From Fasciola hepatica (Eukaryota > Platyhelminthes > Trematoda > Plagiorchiida > Fasciolidae), in assembly GCA_948099385.1 (NCBI GenBank), contig CANUEZ040000156.1, positions 3,782,001 through 3,846,000 of the forward strand: a stretch of 64,000 bases of DNA, written 5' to 3'. This document shows positions 44,301-56,100 of the stretch, one piece after another. Positions within the stretch are counted from its first letter, which is position 1, and every line of letters starts with the position of its first letter. A program made the position numbers and the translations under genes. The notes beneath the pieces were generated by a model. The model saw only the letters and a program-made list of their open reading frames with translations, had not been told where the DNA came from and did no database searches.

Positions 44301-45650
44301 ATGAAATGATGAAGAGGGCCTGGATCCCATTTTTTCCCACTCATGTTGGCTTAGTCGCCTTTAAGGAACAGGTAAGCCCCAAGACAGTCCAAAAGGATCC
44401 TCAATCCTTCATTGAGGACGTAGCCACATTTACACCCGGTAGAACTTTCCATTATCGGTAACATGGCAAGCAAAATTGTGTGCCCCAAAAGATCTCAGCG
44501 CTCTTGATTTTACTACCTTTTGTTCTCTGATCATTAGCTGGGATTCCATTGCTATCACAGAAGTCGGCCTCTCTGAGATGGACAGCCCCTGAATTCTCCA
44601 AAGGTTTCCTTGAGTTTACGTGCAAGTGTTCTATGATTTAGGGGGAACAGGCGTAGCCCTTGAGTCTCCCTTTGTGTGGCTCGTGCCTCAGTTTATCCGC
44701 CATTCAGGTGAATTGAAGTTGGACTTCTTCCAATGCTGCAGCACATGGGACCCGTGCTTCCACACAATGTTTTAAATGTGGCGTGACTACTATTATGTAG
44801 TGTGGTAGTAGTACGTAAGTTCTTCTTGGAGCAGAAGTGTGCAAAATTTGGTGGAGCCCTTGCTCGGCTTTGGCCGCTGCGGCTAAAACCCGCTCAGATG
44901 GTAGGAAGCATTTAAAGATACAATATTCAGGTCCCGTGGTACCTGTAGTCCGTGTTATCTTTGGTGGTCTCTCGAGTCCAGATATTTTACCTTCCCACCG
45001 GTGTCTTGGTCAAGTGTCTGTACTTCCCGGCATGGAGTATTAGCAGGCACTGGGCGGTCTAAGCGTGAATCCTATTTGGGTCTTCTTGGAGGCCAACGTG
45101 CTCTCAATGCCTATCAGATCTAGGTGGCACGCGAAGAGGCAACCTGGATTTTGTACAATTTTTGAAAAGTCGTACTAGCAGATTACGAATAGAAGCAAAA
45201 ACAGCACTGGTCCTTGTGGGATCATACATGTATCTCTTGCTCTCATGGGTCTGATGTCCCCCACCTCAAGTAATACCTCTTGGAACTTAGTTATGCCTAG
45301 GTCTACTCCAGAAGCTGCGGCTTGATTCCAAGTGCCTCTGTTCTGCACTGCAGCGGTCTGTGGTCCAAGGAGTCCAAAGTTTTCCCTGATTCAGACAACA
45401 AACTTCAACTCTTCCCTCTCTATCCATTCTGACCGTTCCTTCGTCAAAAAACGAAAACGGGTTTGATAGACAGGGTCTGCCTTTCGCAAAGCTGTGTTCC
45501 CTGCTGAAGGCCTCCGCGTATTCATCTGAGTGAAAGGTGATCTAACTTCAAAGCATTTAAAGAGGCGTGAGTGGCGAGCTGACGGCCCGTAAATCCTGGA
45601 CATTGTCCCACCGCCTTTCTTTGTGTGACTAATTAGCCGTCCTTCAGTTT
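44300..45650 (-). mobile_element. CR1-type LINE fragment, RT and thumb (CR1-B)
   Basis: Read from high to low coordinates across frames: SNPFSFFDEGTV (replacing SCLSNLLxFLDEVT), GKTLDSLDHRPLQCRTEALG and IKPQLLEWT (first catalytic motif), VGDIRPMRARDTCMIPQGPV and LFLLLFVI (the GVPQGSVLGPLLF box), all within 45600-45170. Further down, TPHLKHCVEAR and ALEEVQLQFTW (about 44790-44700) match the RPHLEYCVQxW-LEKVQRRAT segment of CR1 thumbs. The 5' part (fingers, endonuclease) is missing at about 45650, where the 3' end of another CR1 copy begins. Many stops and frameshifts are present. Confidence 0.65.
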
Positions 45651-47200
45651 TCTGGTGGCCATGTATCGGACAACAACCTAGTGTACAGGTGGGCCAGTCA
45701 TGCCGCCGGAAAGTGGACCAGGAGGTGGGAAATCACCGCGCAGATACCATCTAGCTCAGCTGCCTCGCAAAACTTCATTTCGCCGAGGAACTTTTCAAAA
45801 TCATCGGGAGAGACTGGAACTGGTCATATTGCCAGAGGTCGGATTTGAGGTCCTTAAACCGGGTTCAGCCCAGTTCAGTTTTCACAAGACAGGCGACGGC
45901 CACGGACAATAAAGCTTTTAGAATTCCTTTCTTGGTAAGCGCACATGCTGTGCACCCCCCCCCTCCCCGAGCACTGCGTAATTCGTTAAAACCTCACATA
46001 AGATTGGAGCGAAACAAAAAAATCATTGCATTTTAAATGCAAGGGATATTAATCATCGCGAGCTTTCACTTAAAATGTACTTAACAAAGGAAAACTTGAT
46101 TCAGAATATACCTCAGACTAACCGTAGTGTTACTCTCCATTTATCCAGCAATTTCGTTCAATACTGACGAATAGGGACAGTCTTACTTCACTAGGGATAC
46201 AGGGCTTATCAGAGGACTGGACGGTCATCGAGTCTATCATACCATCTGGCAAATTGCTCAAAGTTTTCACCAGCCTGCTGCCAAGAAAATGTGACCCAGA
46301 GATCAACTTAGCTCGGAATTTTGTCATCCTCCTTTTGCATCCCCTGTTCGGAAACCTAAAGCCACCAAGACTTTTAGTGTTAAGACCTGAAAACCCCCCT
46401 AGTATCTTGAAAGCTTATATGAGATCTCCTCGAAGTTTCCTTTTTTCCAAAAAGGGTTAGGGACCACAGGGTCTGTATTCATGTCTTACTCCTGTGCCCT
46501 TCAAACATTCATTTTTGTAGGACTTTAGAGTTTCCCCAAGCTGACAGTGTATCTTTCTTTGGAGGGTGATCTTGGCCGCATACTAACTTCTGGGAAGGTT
46601 ATGCTACAGCAGTGAAAATTGACACAACAGTGCTGAATACACTGCGAGTGGTTTACCGTGAACCCTCTGTGCAGTAGCACTGACCTGGTCTTGGCATTGA
46701 AAGTCTCTAGTCATGGTGGTCTCACAATCTTTAACCCATCAACAGCTTCTCCTATGGAGCGCGACTGGTCACGGACAACAGGTGGGCTTTCTGTTGGCCC
46801 TGGAATTAGATGGTATTTTCAGACTTCAGTGGTAAGCCCGGCTAGGGTGCTCAGTCAGGGAAGGTTCTTTCGAAGTCCCCAAAAAACTGTTATCCGCTGA
46901 AGCCTTTCAGGGAGTCCATCATATACACGCTTCGCAGCCCTTGATCCTCAGTTCAACTGACAGAATCCAAAGGGATTATTCTTCAATCCTTTCACAAGGT
47001 CGCCCGTGACGCTTTGCTGCGGTCACTTCATGGCACTTTCGACCAAAAAATCGGTAATCCTGTGACTGGAAAACAATAAACCTGTCCTAATGTATATCAG
47101 CTTTTAATACAAACCTTGTAATCTGTGAGCTTTCAACTGCTGTTATCCTGAAACCACCTTGCGATCATGAGTTTTTTGGCTCCACCTCATTATCCGGTCC
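45651..47200 (-). mobile_element. CR1-type LINE fragment, C-terminal half and 3' region (CR1-C)
   Basis: The C-terminal tail (46330-46130) reads AKLISGSHFLGSRLVKTLSN and LPDGMIDSMTVQSSD. Further 5', across frames, EKRKLRGDLI and AFKILGGFSGLNTKSLGGF (about 46450-46340) match the RRTRGDLI-xxxRIL-G segment of CR1. Its 3' region (46100-45650) is colinear with the 3' region of CR1-A (15110-14740), including AGCTTTCAC, GACAGGCGACGGCCACGG and the shortened CAGTT array. The 5' limit is uncertain. CR1-B follows in the same orientation, so the two copies are head to tail or one is inserted in the other. Confidence 0.65.
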
Positions 47201-47905
47201 CTCCCAAACTTTTCTACGCTAATTTTTCGCATTTTTCGACGTTCTAATCAGCTGACTCCCACCTAATGCATTTTTTCTATAGTGACCATGACTCTTGGTT
47301 TTGCCGGGTAAATTGTTCGGAACTTACCTTAACCGGCGGCAAATCTTTTTTGACCTTCCATTTTATTCTGCCTTGTACACTATCTACACAATATTGCTCA
47401 GTTCTGTATATTTGCATGGCCTGCTAACTCTGATCATTCTTACTGCATGCATCTCTTCCATTTACGAGAAGTAAACCATTACCATCACGACGTTCCCACC
47501 CAGGTCACCCTTATAAACACATCCTATAAATTTCACGTCATCAGCGAAAATGAAACCAGGAAGCTGAAGGGCGGATGCCAGGTCGTGATGTTCACCACCC
47601 TGGACCACGTGTCCCTTGCTTTAACAAAAATCACCCTGGAAGTCGGATGCATCTTCTCGAAGTGCTGATTCTCTCTTCAGCATTAGTCCTATTACCTAAG
47701 ACATGACTGCCGTCTCTATCCTCGAGGTGACCTAGAGCCAATAGGAAGGCTGTTTTGACTGAACTTCTTTGTGGTAAGCTTTTGGGAATTACTCGACCCT
47801 TCCGGCTGGAGTCACCACTTGCGATAGTCTACACTGCTTATATACCATAACGGCTGCTCCTAGCTCTCCTGCACCCTAGGCTCCACTTCCAGCCCCCTGA
47901 GGGCT
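47201..47905. other. Unassigned stretch upstream of the Gypsy fragment
   Basis: About 0.7 kb. A plus-strand frame at 47447-47668 (73 codons) has no known motif. The sequence just before 47909 may be a more decayed part of the Gypsy polymerase, but I cannot read it. Confidence 0.4.
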
Positions 47906-47908
47906 ACC

Positions 47909-48190
47909 ATGGCCGCGCCTTTTGGCTTGTTTCAGTTTGCGCTCACGCCTTCTGGGTTAGGAAAACCTGTACAGAAGATCAGACGTTTCATCGGTGGAGT
48001 GCTTCGGGGCCCATTCTTCGCGTCTGTTCACGCTGACGACATTTTAATTGACAGAGTCTCCCTCAAGGTGGTTGGCTGCCCCCAACGTCAATTTTACCAG
48101 CGTTTTCAACGACATAAACTTCAAATATACCTCAGCAGATGCGTATTCATTGGCAAGTCCCTCAGTTGCCTTCGGCTCTGTTGTGTCCAC
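47909..48190 (+). pseudogene. Gypsy-type LTR retrotransposon RT fragment
   Basis: The frame reads APFGLFQFALTPSGLGKPVQ, then KIRRFIGGVLRGPFFASV and HADDILID. These match the PFGLFEFxxMPFGLRNAxQTFQRFxDxVLRG...YxDDxL block of Gypsy reverse transcriptases. The catalytic YxDD is HADD (48029-48040), so the tyrosine is lost but both aspartates remain. It continues with FYQRFQRHKLQIYLSRCVF and GKSLSCL, the segment usually read as LFxRLxxxxLxINxxKCVFGxxSLxFLG. Sequence after 48190 is not recognisable. It is an isolated fragment of perhaps 95 codons; no LTRs or integrase were found nearby. Confidence 0.75.
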
Positions 48191-49530
48191 AATCGGTAGC
48201 AGAACACGTAATGGTGGCGTTGCATTTATTTATGCCATTGTGAACACAAAACCCGGCCGTAGCCGGCGACTAAGCGGCAAACAAGCAAGTGAGTTGGCAT
48301 AAAGAAATAAACTACTTGTGCCGTCACGCGCAGCAGAGGAAGACCAATCAGTACACAGCAAAATCGATAGGTCAACACTGCTGGCGCTAAAGCATGGTTA
48401 ACGATCAAGGCAAATTGAGAGTATGTCCATTCATGAGAGGAATATTGATCGGTTGTCCGCGTAGTGTGCGAGACCCTAACCAGACACAACAGGCTCCAAC
48501 CCGGTTCACGCTGTATAGCACCTCTCCAAGACGAAGTGCACGTAGCATTCTTTTTTTCCTGAATTTAGGCAGCCACAAAGTTAGGCGGATTCGTGGGGAT
48601 CATGAATTTCTGTCGCCTCTCTATTCCCCACCATGTTTAAGTGATGTGTTTAGAATCCTTCCCCACGCGGAGCATTTATATCTTCACACTTTAGTAGGCG
48701 TGCTGTTGTTGGTACAGTTTCCACTAAGGTATTCAGGGAAATAACTCACAAACAGCTTCTCAGGATATTCTTGTGAACCAAGAGAAATCAGGGTTTTTTT
48801 CTGATTAATAAAATCTGAGTTTATCGAATGACTCACGAATCCACTTCCATCAAAGTTCTATGAGGTGTCATGCTTAAATTAACTACCAGTAGCCTCATTC
48901 ACCGAGTAGTGAACTGCTTCAACCTAGGAGCACCAAAAGCCCTTGACTTACCACCCCATCTGTACCTTATTAAGTACCGCTGGTCGATATACGCAGTGAA
49001 GCCCGTAGCAATTATAATGCTCTTCAGTAAGACTTATCGTCTTTAGAGAGGCAGTTACGATCTATGGATGATGCGCTGACCATACTTTTGCCACTGGCCT
49101 ATATCGCCCATCCCTCAAAACATACGAACACTGAAAGTCTGCCATCAGCTAGAAACTCCCTAGACTGAGCTGCTTCAGAAGTCCAGCGAAGGATAAAACT
49201 CCAAAAATGCCGTATTTTCTATCGCTCCAGATCAACTGCCCCTCCTCCCAATCAGACAGTCATTGCTTATGGCCCGTGATGTGTCACAACAGGAGTGCCA
49301 CTGGAAACGGCTCGGAAAACCACCACATCGGAAAATAAGCCCACTACCGTTTAATTTACTGGAGGACAGAGTTGCCACAGAATTCGTTTGAAAGAGAGTT
49401 CATCGGGAAATCCACTTTATTCAAAAGTACAGAAACTATTCCTGACAAGACCCCGCTGCAGACAGAGTCCTTAGGTCCGTTGCCGGCAACCAAGTAATCC
49501 CACCAATCTCCGATCTAGGGCTAGGAAATC
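48191..49530. other. No gene recognised
   Basis: About 1.3 kb. It may contain unreadable remains of the Gypsy polymerase or the 5' region of the following LINE. Open frames such as plus 48394-48744 lack motifs. Confidence 0.4.
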
Positions 49531-49533
49531 CCT

Positions 49534-50730
49534 TTGACCGATTTCCCACAGTCGTCACCACTCCCGCTGACCAGTGCACCAGAGCAAAATAGGGGCCTAG
49601 ATTGGTCCCGTTCGTCTCAAACACCACAACATCCCTCTAAGAGGCTCCAAACTTCACCCCAGTCTCTACCACTGTCTTCCCACAGCAGAGCAATACAGCC
49701 CCTCTTCTCCGCCAGCAGCCACTCAAGCCGGGTCTATCTGCCAAACGAGCCGAAAAATTGCCGGGTTTCAAAAGGCCACCCCGCATCGACCAGCCCGCTA
49801 CAAAGTTGTCTCCTAGTGCTTCGGTCACATCACCCCGCCACCTGTTTTTCCTAATGGCCAAGACCTCCTTTGCGCTGACATAATTGTGCCTCCAAGCTTT
49901 ATTCGGCAATCGACCTACGGCCTCTCAATCTTCGGCCACGTCTTCCACCACTGGCATGCTTACGAAATCGCGTCGCTCACCCTGGAGCTAGCCAACCAGA
50001 GCATCTATTCGATCCCCAGAGATCCCCGTACCCGACTGCTACATGCTACATCCATCAACACAGAGGCTGTCGTCATCACGTCTACAGGGGCAGTGCCGCA
50101 TCACACATTTTCCACTAAGTCACAGCCTTCATCGTTAGCTCCACCGAATTCGAACCACGTGGGACGAGTTACCAGCATAGTTGCCAAACACTGCCACCGC
50201 ATGCGGCCCGCATTTGGCCCTTTTCCGCCCCATGGTATGTCCCATTTTACCCCTCCGAAAATTCGGCATCCTCCCTCTCATCACCATCCACCATCACCGT
50301 ACTCTACTCTGACCCCACTGCACATCACTCAAATTGACCCTCCAAGCCAAAGCCCCTTCCATCAGTAGCCATTTCGCTAATATTCTACCCCTTCACACTC
50401 ATTCCGTGGATCCCTGTAAGGTGCCTGCCACTTCAACCAACTCTATTCATAACATTATACACGTCTCACTCCAATCTCACCTACTGTGCCACTCGTCACC
50501 GTCCTCACAAGGCCGCTATCAAAACCATGGTTTCTCCTCCACTACTGCCCTCCACCTTCATGTCGACCCCTTGGCTTCTTTATTGACTCTCCCCAGATTT
50601 ATGCACCATTTCCCCAGACGTCCTACCTAGAGTCAGCGCGCCCTCCTCCAGATCTACTAGCCCGAGTTACCAAATCACCTGAGCATTCAGTGTTGACCTC
50701 TAATAGACCTCATGAATGTTTAGCCTAATA
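49534..50730 (+). pseudogene. CR1-D 5' region, Pro/Ser-rich open frames
   Basis: Four overlapping plus-strand frames (49534-49854, 49886-50368, 50334-50630 and 50486-50728) are rich in Pro, Ser and His, with HHHPPSPYSTLTPLHITQID as an example. They precede the endonuclease of CR1-D directly. I see no zinc knuckle, coiled coil or other domain. They may be the decayed first protein of the element, or chance frames in C-rich sequence. Confidence in any protein function is low. Confidence 0.35.
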
Positions 50731-50801
50731 TACTCTCTGCGGCTATGGGGATACGGCTGTCCAAATAGAATCAGCGCCACACATCCAGTCTTCTTATATC
50801 G

Positions 50802-51640
50802 GTGACCCGCCCACCGATGCCCACTGGGGACTCAAAGCTTCCCACAGAAATGCTTTCCATGGCACCATTCGACTCTAGTTCCATTCGGAGTGAATTTTCC
50901 GCTATAAAAGGATTAACTGTCGTCGACGAATTCGGCATCATCCTTCTCACTGAAACTTGGCTCACTGAGCACACACCTGACGAAATATCACTGATCGGCT
51001 GCCAAGCCTTCAGGACTCATCAAATCCACCACAAGGATGGAGGTTGCTTGGGGTATGTCAAGTGCACCCTGGCTGCCACTGTGCTGGAAAATTCCGGGCT
51101 CACTAATGTTGAACATTCTATATGCCTTACAATTTCCCGACCCCAGATGACCATAGCTTTAGGCTGCATATATCTAGTTTCCAGCGATGACACTTTCACA
51201 TTTAACCCCGTCACTGATGCGTTTGATTACATCGCTGACCTGTCATTTGGAGGCAAAATTATGGCAGGTGACCCCAATGCCTCAGAGGTAAGCTGGTCTT
51301 TCTCTGCTGCCCCTAACAAATACTTGCAGTTCGTCCCATGCATTTGCCTAGGCCAGTAGGGCCCAACATGTAAAATATCCTACCAGAAGGAATAAAATTC
51401 TTGATCTGATGTTTATCGTAGGTCTAACAAACCTTTTTGCCTATGTACTAAACGACTACACTGATAATGACCACAAAATCGTCGGTGGCAGACTTCAAGT
51501 CAAGCCACCCACTGAAAGACTACCATGCAGCGGCCCCTCCTTCCGTCACTTTGAATGGGACCACTTCCCCCCCCCCCCCGCCAATTTGCTCCAGGAACTG
51601 AGACCAGTTCTTCTCAGAAGCAGAATCCCGGTACGCCGCT
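50802..51640 (+). pseudogene. CR1-D endonuclease
   Basis: The longest piece (50802-51359, 185 codons) carries the AP-endonuclease signature GIILLTETWLTEHTPDEISL with TETWL intact, then FRTHQIHHKDGGCLGYVKC (where GGGVxxYV is usual), ALGCIYLVSSDDTFTF (usual GxxYRPP) and GGKIMAGDPNASEVSW (usual GDFNxxxxxW; here GDPN). The next piece (51409-51642) reads VGLTNLFAYVLNDYTDNDHK IV, the DLxFT...SDHxxI end of the domain, with SDH as NDH. It nicks target DNA in active elements. The catalytic GDFN change and the stops argue against activity. Confidence 0.75.
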
Positions 51641-51958
51641 GACCTCCTCTACCCAAGTCTGCATTCATGCCTTGGAAAAATTCCATGCCACTACTGTTCA
51701 TCCAGACCAGCAATTTACCATATAACCAGGCTAAAGCAGAAGTACGATAAGCTTCGACGGCTGTACCCACAATATAGAGACTTTCCTGTAGTCTTACGAC
51801 CGGGATGCCTATCCCGCAAAATTCACCTTCTGACCCGAGGCCTGCAGATGAAGCAAGAAACAAAAGCACTACGCCACCCAGACAAAGTTCAGAAGCTGGC
51901 CCGGCTGAACAGGGCTCGAGCCACACAACCAACTTAGTGCATAAAACGGATCATCCAT

Positions 51959-52860
51959 TTGGATAATCTCATAACCTCACCTGAAAAGGTAGCTGACGCG
52001 CTTACCACGTTCTTCACAACCCTCGTGTCTCTAAGTCCAGCCTGCACCCAGCCTACCACCCCGTCTATCATAGATTCTTCACTCAGTTCTATCGCGATCA
52101 CCATCATGAATATAAATAGGCAAGCTCACACTTTCAAACCGACCCAGCACCTCAGACCTGACGGACTACCGTCAGCAGTATTCACTCCTGGTGGCACGGA
52201 TAATCCCCTTCCACTACTAAACCTATACAAACTCTCCAAAACGGAACCTCCCCCAGCCAGTGGAAGAAATCCGTTACCATCCCCAGGCATTAGAAAGGCT
52301 CAGTACATGACAATACAAATAACCGCCCTATTGCTTATGCTCCAGTGACCTCGAGGTTGCTAGAAAAAAAGTGAAGCGCTACCTGACCGACTACATTTCT
52401 GCTCACAAACTGATCAGTTTGTGACGGCATTGATTTCTCAGATCACCCTCGTGTTCAACCTGCCAGTTAGACTGTCTGAACCTGGTAACAGCAGCCACCG
52501 ACAAAGACAGAGCAATCTCCATCACCTATCTTGATACGACGAAAGCCCTCGACAGAGTTCCGCATCCGAAGTTGCTGAACAAAAAAAGAGAATACGGATT
52601 TTAAAACCCCTTACTCAGTTGGCCTAAATCCTACCTATGAAACAGTCAACAAGTTACCTTCATCAGTGGCCAGATGTCAGACCCCCACCTGGTGAACAGC
52701 GGGGTTATTCAAGGAAGTGTTCTGGGAAAACTGCTGCTTGTGCTTTATATAAATGATATATGCGCTGTCGTCACTTACGGCGAAAATATCTTATTTCCGA
52801 TGATATGGAGATAGTCCACAAATTCGAAAGAAGAAACCTACCGGAATCACTAAATAAAAT
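51959..52860 (+). pseudogene. CR1-D reverse transcriptase, N-terminal and palm
   Basis: The open piece 51959-52348 covers the pre-RT segment: TSPEKVADALTTFFTTLVSL and FKPTQHLRPDGLPSAVF (usual GPDGLPxxV). The palm follows in shifted frames: ITYLDTTKALDRVPHPKLL (first catalytic motif, about 52520-52580), QGSVLGKLLLVLYIND (52711-52758), and DDMEIVHKFERRNLPESLNK (52799-52858), where the FADD box is disturbed by a missing base. The frame stops making sense at about 52867, at the start of the inserted sequence. Confidence 0.7.
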
Positions 52861-52866
52861 CACGAT

Positions 52867-53300
52867 TGACATACAGTACTTATTTGGCAACAGCCATCTT
52901 CGTTCATACATTTAACACCTTTATTGCTTAACTGAACACTGGCTTCCAAGCGCGGTTGCCACTCGATCGTTGCTCTTGTGCACGCTCTCACGCACGTTCC
53001 CAGGTACACGCTGACTACTGTCTCTCCCAATCGCATCCTTATTCCCATGGGTCATGATGAATACCGTTCTGATTAACGTATTCGTGCAGTGCCGAGCATA
53101 AGGGTAACGTGCAAGTGGTTCAAGCAGTACAAAGGGCCGAAGAACACGTTTACCAAGGACACCGCTAAGTGAGGTCTAGCAATCTCACACTTATCCTCTT
53201 GATGTATTCGCTGAGAAATGGAATTTTCAGCTAACAAGGCTAGTTATCTCACGCTAATCTGCACTATCCCTCATGATGCGCTTATGATTGGCTGAGTATT
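52867..53300. mobile_element. Foreign insertion of about 430 bp inside CR1-D
   Basis: The LINE reading breaks at LNKITID (about 52866) and resumes at about 53330 with GDLGPEYPYTFS, which corresponds to the RDLGVxxxxxxxxS segment. Between them lies unrelated sequence with one minus-strand open frame (53048-52860) and an AATAAA on the minus strand (near 52925). GATTG occurs at both edges (about 52863-52867 and 53288-53292) and could be a target-site duplication. Ends typical of an LTR are not clear. Class unknown. Confidence 0.45.
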
Positions 53301-53329
53301 ACTCCCATATTCCCCAACAATAGGAGACC

Positions 53330-53960
53330 TCGGACCAGAATACCCTTACACTTTCAGCCTACCCGAACAAACTCCCCACAGAACGGCAGGGGCAAACAAC
53401 TCCGTTGGCCTGTTGCAGAGAAACGTCTTTCACACGAACAGTAAGTCAGAGATATACAAAACTCTTTCACCCAGCCCTAGAGTACTGTGCACTTGTGTTT
53501 TCTAACATGCACAAAAGTGGCATTATCGACAGTGAAAAAGTAAAACTTTGATTTCCCAAAATGCTACCCGGGCCTCCTACGGAAGTAAGCTGCAGATAAC
53601 GGTGTAAGGTTCTGCGGCTTGACCCCCCGTCGCTTAGGAGAACAAAACTCAACCTTGCATTGTTGTTCAACTTGCTTCTCAAAGAATCTCTACCCTTTAG
53701 CCGAGTACAGTTCAGTATAGACTCGACTCATCAGCTGCGCAATAGGAAGCACCTTACAACGATTCCCACTTCTCGGAAATCCCTTAGGCAGAATTTCTTC
53801 CTCCTCTAATATGCAACTTTGTGGAATAAACTCCCAGATGATATCAGTTCCATAGATTCCCAAACCATATTTAAGTCTAGTGGAGCCGGACATCCAAAAA
53901 CTGACCCCCTATTTACATCCGTATATGACTATTGGTAGAGCTTACGAGGGAAGTGTTGGA
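53330..53960 (+). pseudogene. CR1-D RT C-terminal part
   Basis: Plus-strand pieces in several frames show GDLGPEYPYTFSLPEQTPHR, FHTNSKSEIYKTLSPSPRVL, then NATRASYGSKLQITV and LWNKLPDDISSIDSQT-like wording (here VE-TPR-YQFHRFPNHI after shifts). These match the thumb and tail of CR1/jockey elements (HT..KSxxLxLYKxLxRPxLEY and LWNxLPxxI). The minus-strand frames 53682-53467 and 53893-53690 are shadows. The element probably ends between 53960 and 54100. Confidence 0.6.
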
Positions 53961-54950
53961 TACTAACCTGAGCCCTCGATAACCTCTAGTATGTGCCTTA
54001 CCGTTCACCGTCGTTGCCACCACCTTAGAGTAAACCCACCAAGTTACAATGCCAAAACTTGGTTACTTTTATGAGTGAGGCCAGTACCTCTGAAATCTTA
54101 CTTGAATATATGAAACACAGCTAGTTGCATGAAGATAATCTTCAAACATTCTTGGTGCTACTTTTGATCTGGTCTCCGCCTCTGTCCTCATGCAAAGAAG
54201 CGGCATCTGTCAGACTTTTCGACCTCCACCTAGTGGTCAACCTGAATGGAATCACAAGGCGCCCTTAGCTCAGCCTCTCTCCCCATTACACCACTCTAGC
54301 GTCCTCCCATGATTGGCCCCTTTCAACATCTAATACCTAGTCAACACCACCACAAGCCAACTGTGGGTAGTCCCGAAGTGTCACCACAGTTAAGGCGGCC
54401 AGATTCGCGTTCCCCGAGTGTTGAAAAAGTTTCGTGCTTCTGTTTCACACTACTTCTCTCTTCCATAGCTAAACTCCACGGCACTACCGATGAGGAAACC
54501 GCAACAAGTCAGTGGTTGTCCTATGATGAGGGGGAAAACAGCAGACCCCAGCAGCCGCGGATCTCGTGGGTCAAGCTTAAACAATGGCGGACGGAGAAGA
54601 ATTGAGCAGTACTCCCCACGGGGGAAGCATGCTCTTCCGCTCCTCCGAATTAAAAACAAAGTACCAAAAGCTTTTCTGGCTGCGAAGCTATCGGATTCAT
54701 GCTCTATGCCCCTTCATTAACAGATGAATTCCACGTTACGGCCAAGACCCGACCCTGCATATGATGTGCCTCGGAGAAATAAGGAGCGGACCGGTCGTAG
54801 ACAGTTATCGGCATCCATAAGGCAAATTGTGTATTATTCTTGCGTCAACTCCCTGTTCATGTAGTGCTGTCCAGCACCAGTTGCTTTATGGGTTCTTGAA
54901 AACGCTGTACTTTTACCCTTCTTTTCCTGCATTCCCACGTCCATCCCGCT
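53961..54950. other. No gene recognised
   Basis: About 1 kb after CR1-D. The plus-strand frame at 54309-54605 (98 codons) has no known motif and overlaps open frames in two other frames. Confidence 0.4.
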
Positions 54951-55185
54951 AACCGTATCATCCCAGTCCCGAATTCGAAACCGATTTGCAATGGCCGCGC
55001 TAACCTTCCCTTCTTTAGATCACTTAAACGCCGTCCAAGCTGATCGTTTTATTGCTGCAATTGTGTGAACCATGAACTTCAAAATTGTGATTACCCTACA
55101 TAACTGTTAACTGTTGTGTTCTCTGATCATGCCTTGTGCATGTGTCTTGACCACGATCAAGAAATATACCATTATTATTATAAGA
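54950..55185 (+). repeat. 3' block of repeat U, isolated copy
   Basis: This matches the 3' block of the two longer copies (minus 41830-41590 and plus 57700-57925): CGAATTCGAAACCGATTT, GATCATGCCTTGTGCATGTG and TCTTGACCACGATCAAGAAA, ending with ATTATTATTAT. Only the 3' end is present, as expected for a 5'-truncated retroposed copy. Confidence 0.65.
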
Positions 55186-55189
55186 GCTG

Positions 55190-56100
55190 AGCCCTCAGTA
55201 CTTCCGCCTGACCCTATGCGGGGTGACAAGCGTACAAAATGAGCTGTCCACGTATAACCCGACCTCGCCTCTCTCAGATTTGCCCCCTTCGGGTTCTTCG
55301 TTCCATCTCTGACCAGCTCGTCGATGCCAAACTCCGCTGTTCATACACGCTTTCCAAAGTTTATCCACGTGAAGTCCTGCTTGATCAAAATCTTGTTGAT
55401 ACGTGGATAGATTATCACCAGCACCTGATAACGCTGAAGAATAACCTAGGAGCTAAGTCCCTCTGAAGCCAACCACTGGATACTTACTAATAGGTTTTTT
55501 ACTACCTGCCCAAGTTTCCATGCGCCTACGTAGTGTTTTAGACCAAATAAGGAGTGAGAACGAGCTTCCTACTAGGTGGCCTCAAGCTTCACCCTCCACA
55601 CATATAATTGCCTAAAGTGTAAAACACCTGTATTTCATACAACAAGAATGAAAACCACCCCAACGTTGAATCTGGCTGCTGACGACCTGAGCGAGACCAA
55701 AAGATCATCTACCGATCGCACATAAGAGAAAGCAGGTGCCCCGAGAGCCACAGTATTCAACACAGTCCTCCCCAGACTCTATACGATTTCGTATCCAAAC
55801 CCAGCGGTCGTCCCTACTAACAGCATGTCTATCCTACTACGTGTGCAGGTGAATGACCTGAAATCAGGAACCTCGACAAAGGGTACAAATCGAAATTGAC
55901 CTACGACGTGATGCCAGCCATCAAGCTCATATCCGTAGTCAACCGTGGAATTATGACCGGGTTGTCACCATGACCTAGGGGAAGTTCATGTTTCCATCGC
56001 CCTAATTTCACATCAAAAACTTGTTTACCTGCCCTCGTTGAAACAGATCCTGGCATGCATAAAGCGCTCTGTCACATCTTGGCTTTGTCAGCCTGCAGCT
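55190..56100. other. Unassigned C-rich stretch
   Basis: About 0.9 kb between the isolated 3' block and the long copy of repeat U. It may be the 5' part of that copy. One plus-strand frame (55239-55466, 75 codons) is not recognised. Confidence 0.4.

Larger units (their letters stand above)
49534..53960 (+). mobile_element. CR1/jockey-type LINE, long, interrupted (CR1-D)
   Basis: A plus-strand element with a Pro/Ser/His-rich 5' region (49534-50730), an endonuclease (50802-51640), a reverse transcriptase (51959-52860) and, after about 430 bp of foreign sequence, the RT C-terminal part (53330-53935). Motifs include LLTETWLTEHTPDEISLIGC, MAGDPNASEVSW, QGSVLGKLLLVLYIND and DDMEIVHKFE. It is the longest LINE in the window. 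All parts carry stops or frameshifts. The FADD box has lost a base (52790-52804), so the frame changes within the catalytic motif. The 5' region may correspond to a first open reading frame, which is poorly conserved in this class. Confidence 0.75.
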
